NCBI GenBank assembly: GCA_030620095.1 | Contig: JAUTXW010003372.1 | Location: 349,001 to 413,000, forward strand | Direction of reading: 5' to 3' | DNA length: 64,000 nt | Origin: Kuschelorhynchus macadamiae | Lineage: Eukaryota; Arthropoda; Insecta; Coleoptera; Curculionidae | Position numbers and translations under genes: made by a program | The notes under the pieces: generated by a model | The model's database searches: none | Told to the model about the DNA's origin: nothing | What the model saw: only the letters and a program-made list of their open reading frames with translations | Shown here: positions 63,801 to 64,000 of the stretch, one piece after another | Layout: each line of letters opens with the position of its first letter | Numbering within the stretch: the first letter of the stretch is position 1

Positions 63801-64000
63801 ATAAGGATATGTAGCGTTAAAGATTAGGAATAATGTCTACAAAAACAAGTTACGTTGGATAATTAAATCAGCAAAAAAAATATATACAGTCTCAGTTTGA
63901 CAAATGTATAAACACGTCCTCCGCATTGTGGAAATGTGTTAATAAAATATGCAATAAGACAAACAGAACAAAAACAAGTATTGAACGAATTAGTATCGAT
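63801..64000. other. no feature
   Basis: AT-rich window end without motifs. Confidence 0.3.

Overview
This looks like 64 kb of repeat-dominated nuclear DNA from an arthropod, most likely an insect. The DNA is AT-rich, with very long (TA)n arrays. It mixes many Tc1/mariner relatives and their miniature (MITE) derivatives with termini reading CAGGGT, Penelope-like elements, jockey/CR1-, RTE- and R4/Dong-like LINE fragments, Crypton-like tyrosine recombinases, one hAT element and a Ty3/gypsy scrap. I found no host gene, tRNA, rRNA or CRISPR. The order or species cannot be named from the sequence alone.

Layout. 0-8 kb: MITEs, a 1.6 kb inverted-repeat composite (4.69-6.31 kb) with a mariner transposase scrap at its core, and a 680 bp (TA)n array. 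8-15 kb: a dispersed 'ATGGCGGC' repeat, a Crypton-like recombinase pseudogene, and a Penelope-like insertion (11.26-13.75 kb) with a 13-bp target duplication, inverted ends and hammerhead-ribozyme motifs, sitting beside a LINE fragment. 15-21 kb: a nearly intact Tc1 element whose flanks form a perfect palindrome, a second Penelope-like ORF, several (TA)n arrays, and a 278-bp hammerhead-bearing unit in partial tandem. 21-25 kb: the best-preserved gene of the window, an 814-aa pogo/jerky-type transposase with a PHD-like finger, in an element with subterminal TGGACA repeats and (TA)n on both sides. 25-32 kb: LINE and gypsy scraps, a set of concentric inverted repeats (27.7-30.06 kb) with a Tc1 element at its exact centre, and a mariner pseudogene. 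32-39 kb: a TATCGATA cluster, an R4/Dong-like LINE ending in (TAA)n, a second LINE, an IS630-like transposase and a Crypton fragment. 40-48 kb: more dispersed repeat, a third Crypton-like gene with palindromic ends, a LINE, and a complete but decayed hAT element with an 8-bp target duplication. 48-64 kb: a Penelope GIY-YIG fragment with a decayed hammerhead, an inverted dispersed repeat, foldback elements, a mariner element nested in a palindrome (53.46-55.71 kb), RTE and jockey-like LINEs, and a last dispersed repeat copy.

Common theme. Tc1/mariner-type elements here repeatedly sit at a TA that is the symmetry centre of an older inverted repeat, or inside or beside (TA)n. The result is concentric palindromes. 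Almost every coding region is broken; only the pogo-like transposase (21705-24149) and, short of a C-terminal frameshift, the Tc1 transposase (15937-16884) keep long frames with complete catalytic triads. All family assignments come from reading motifs, not from database searches.
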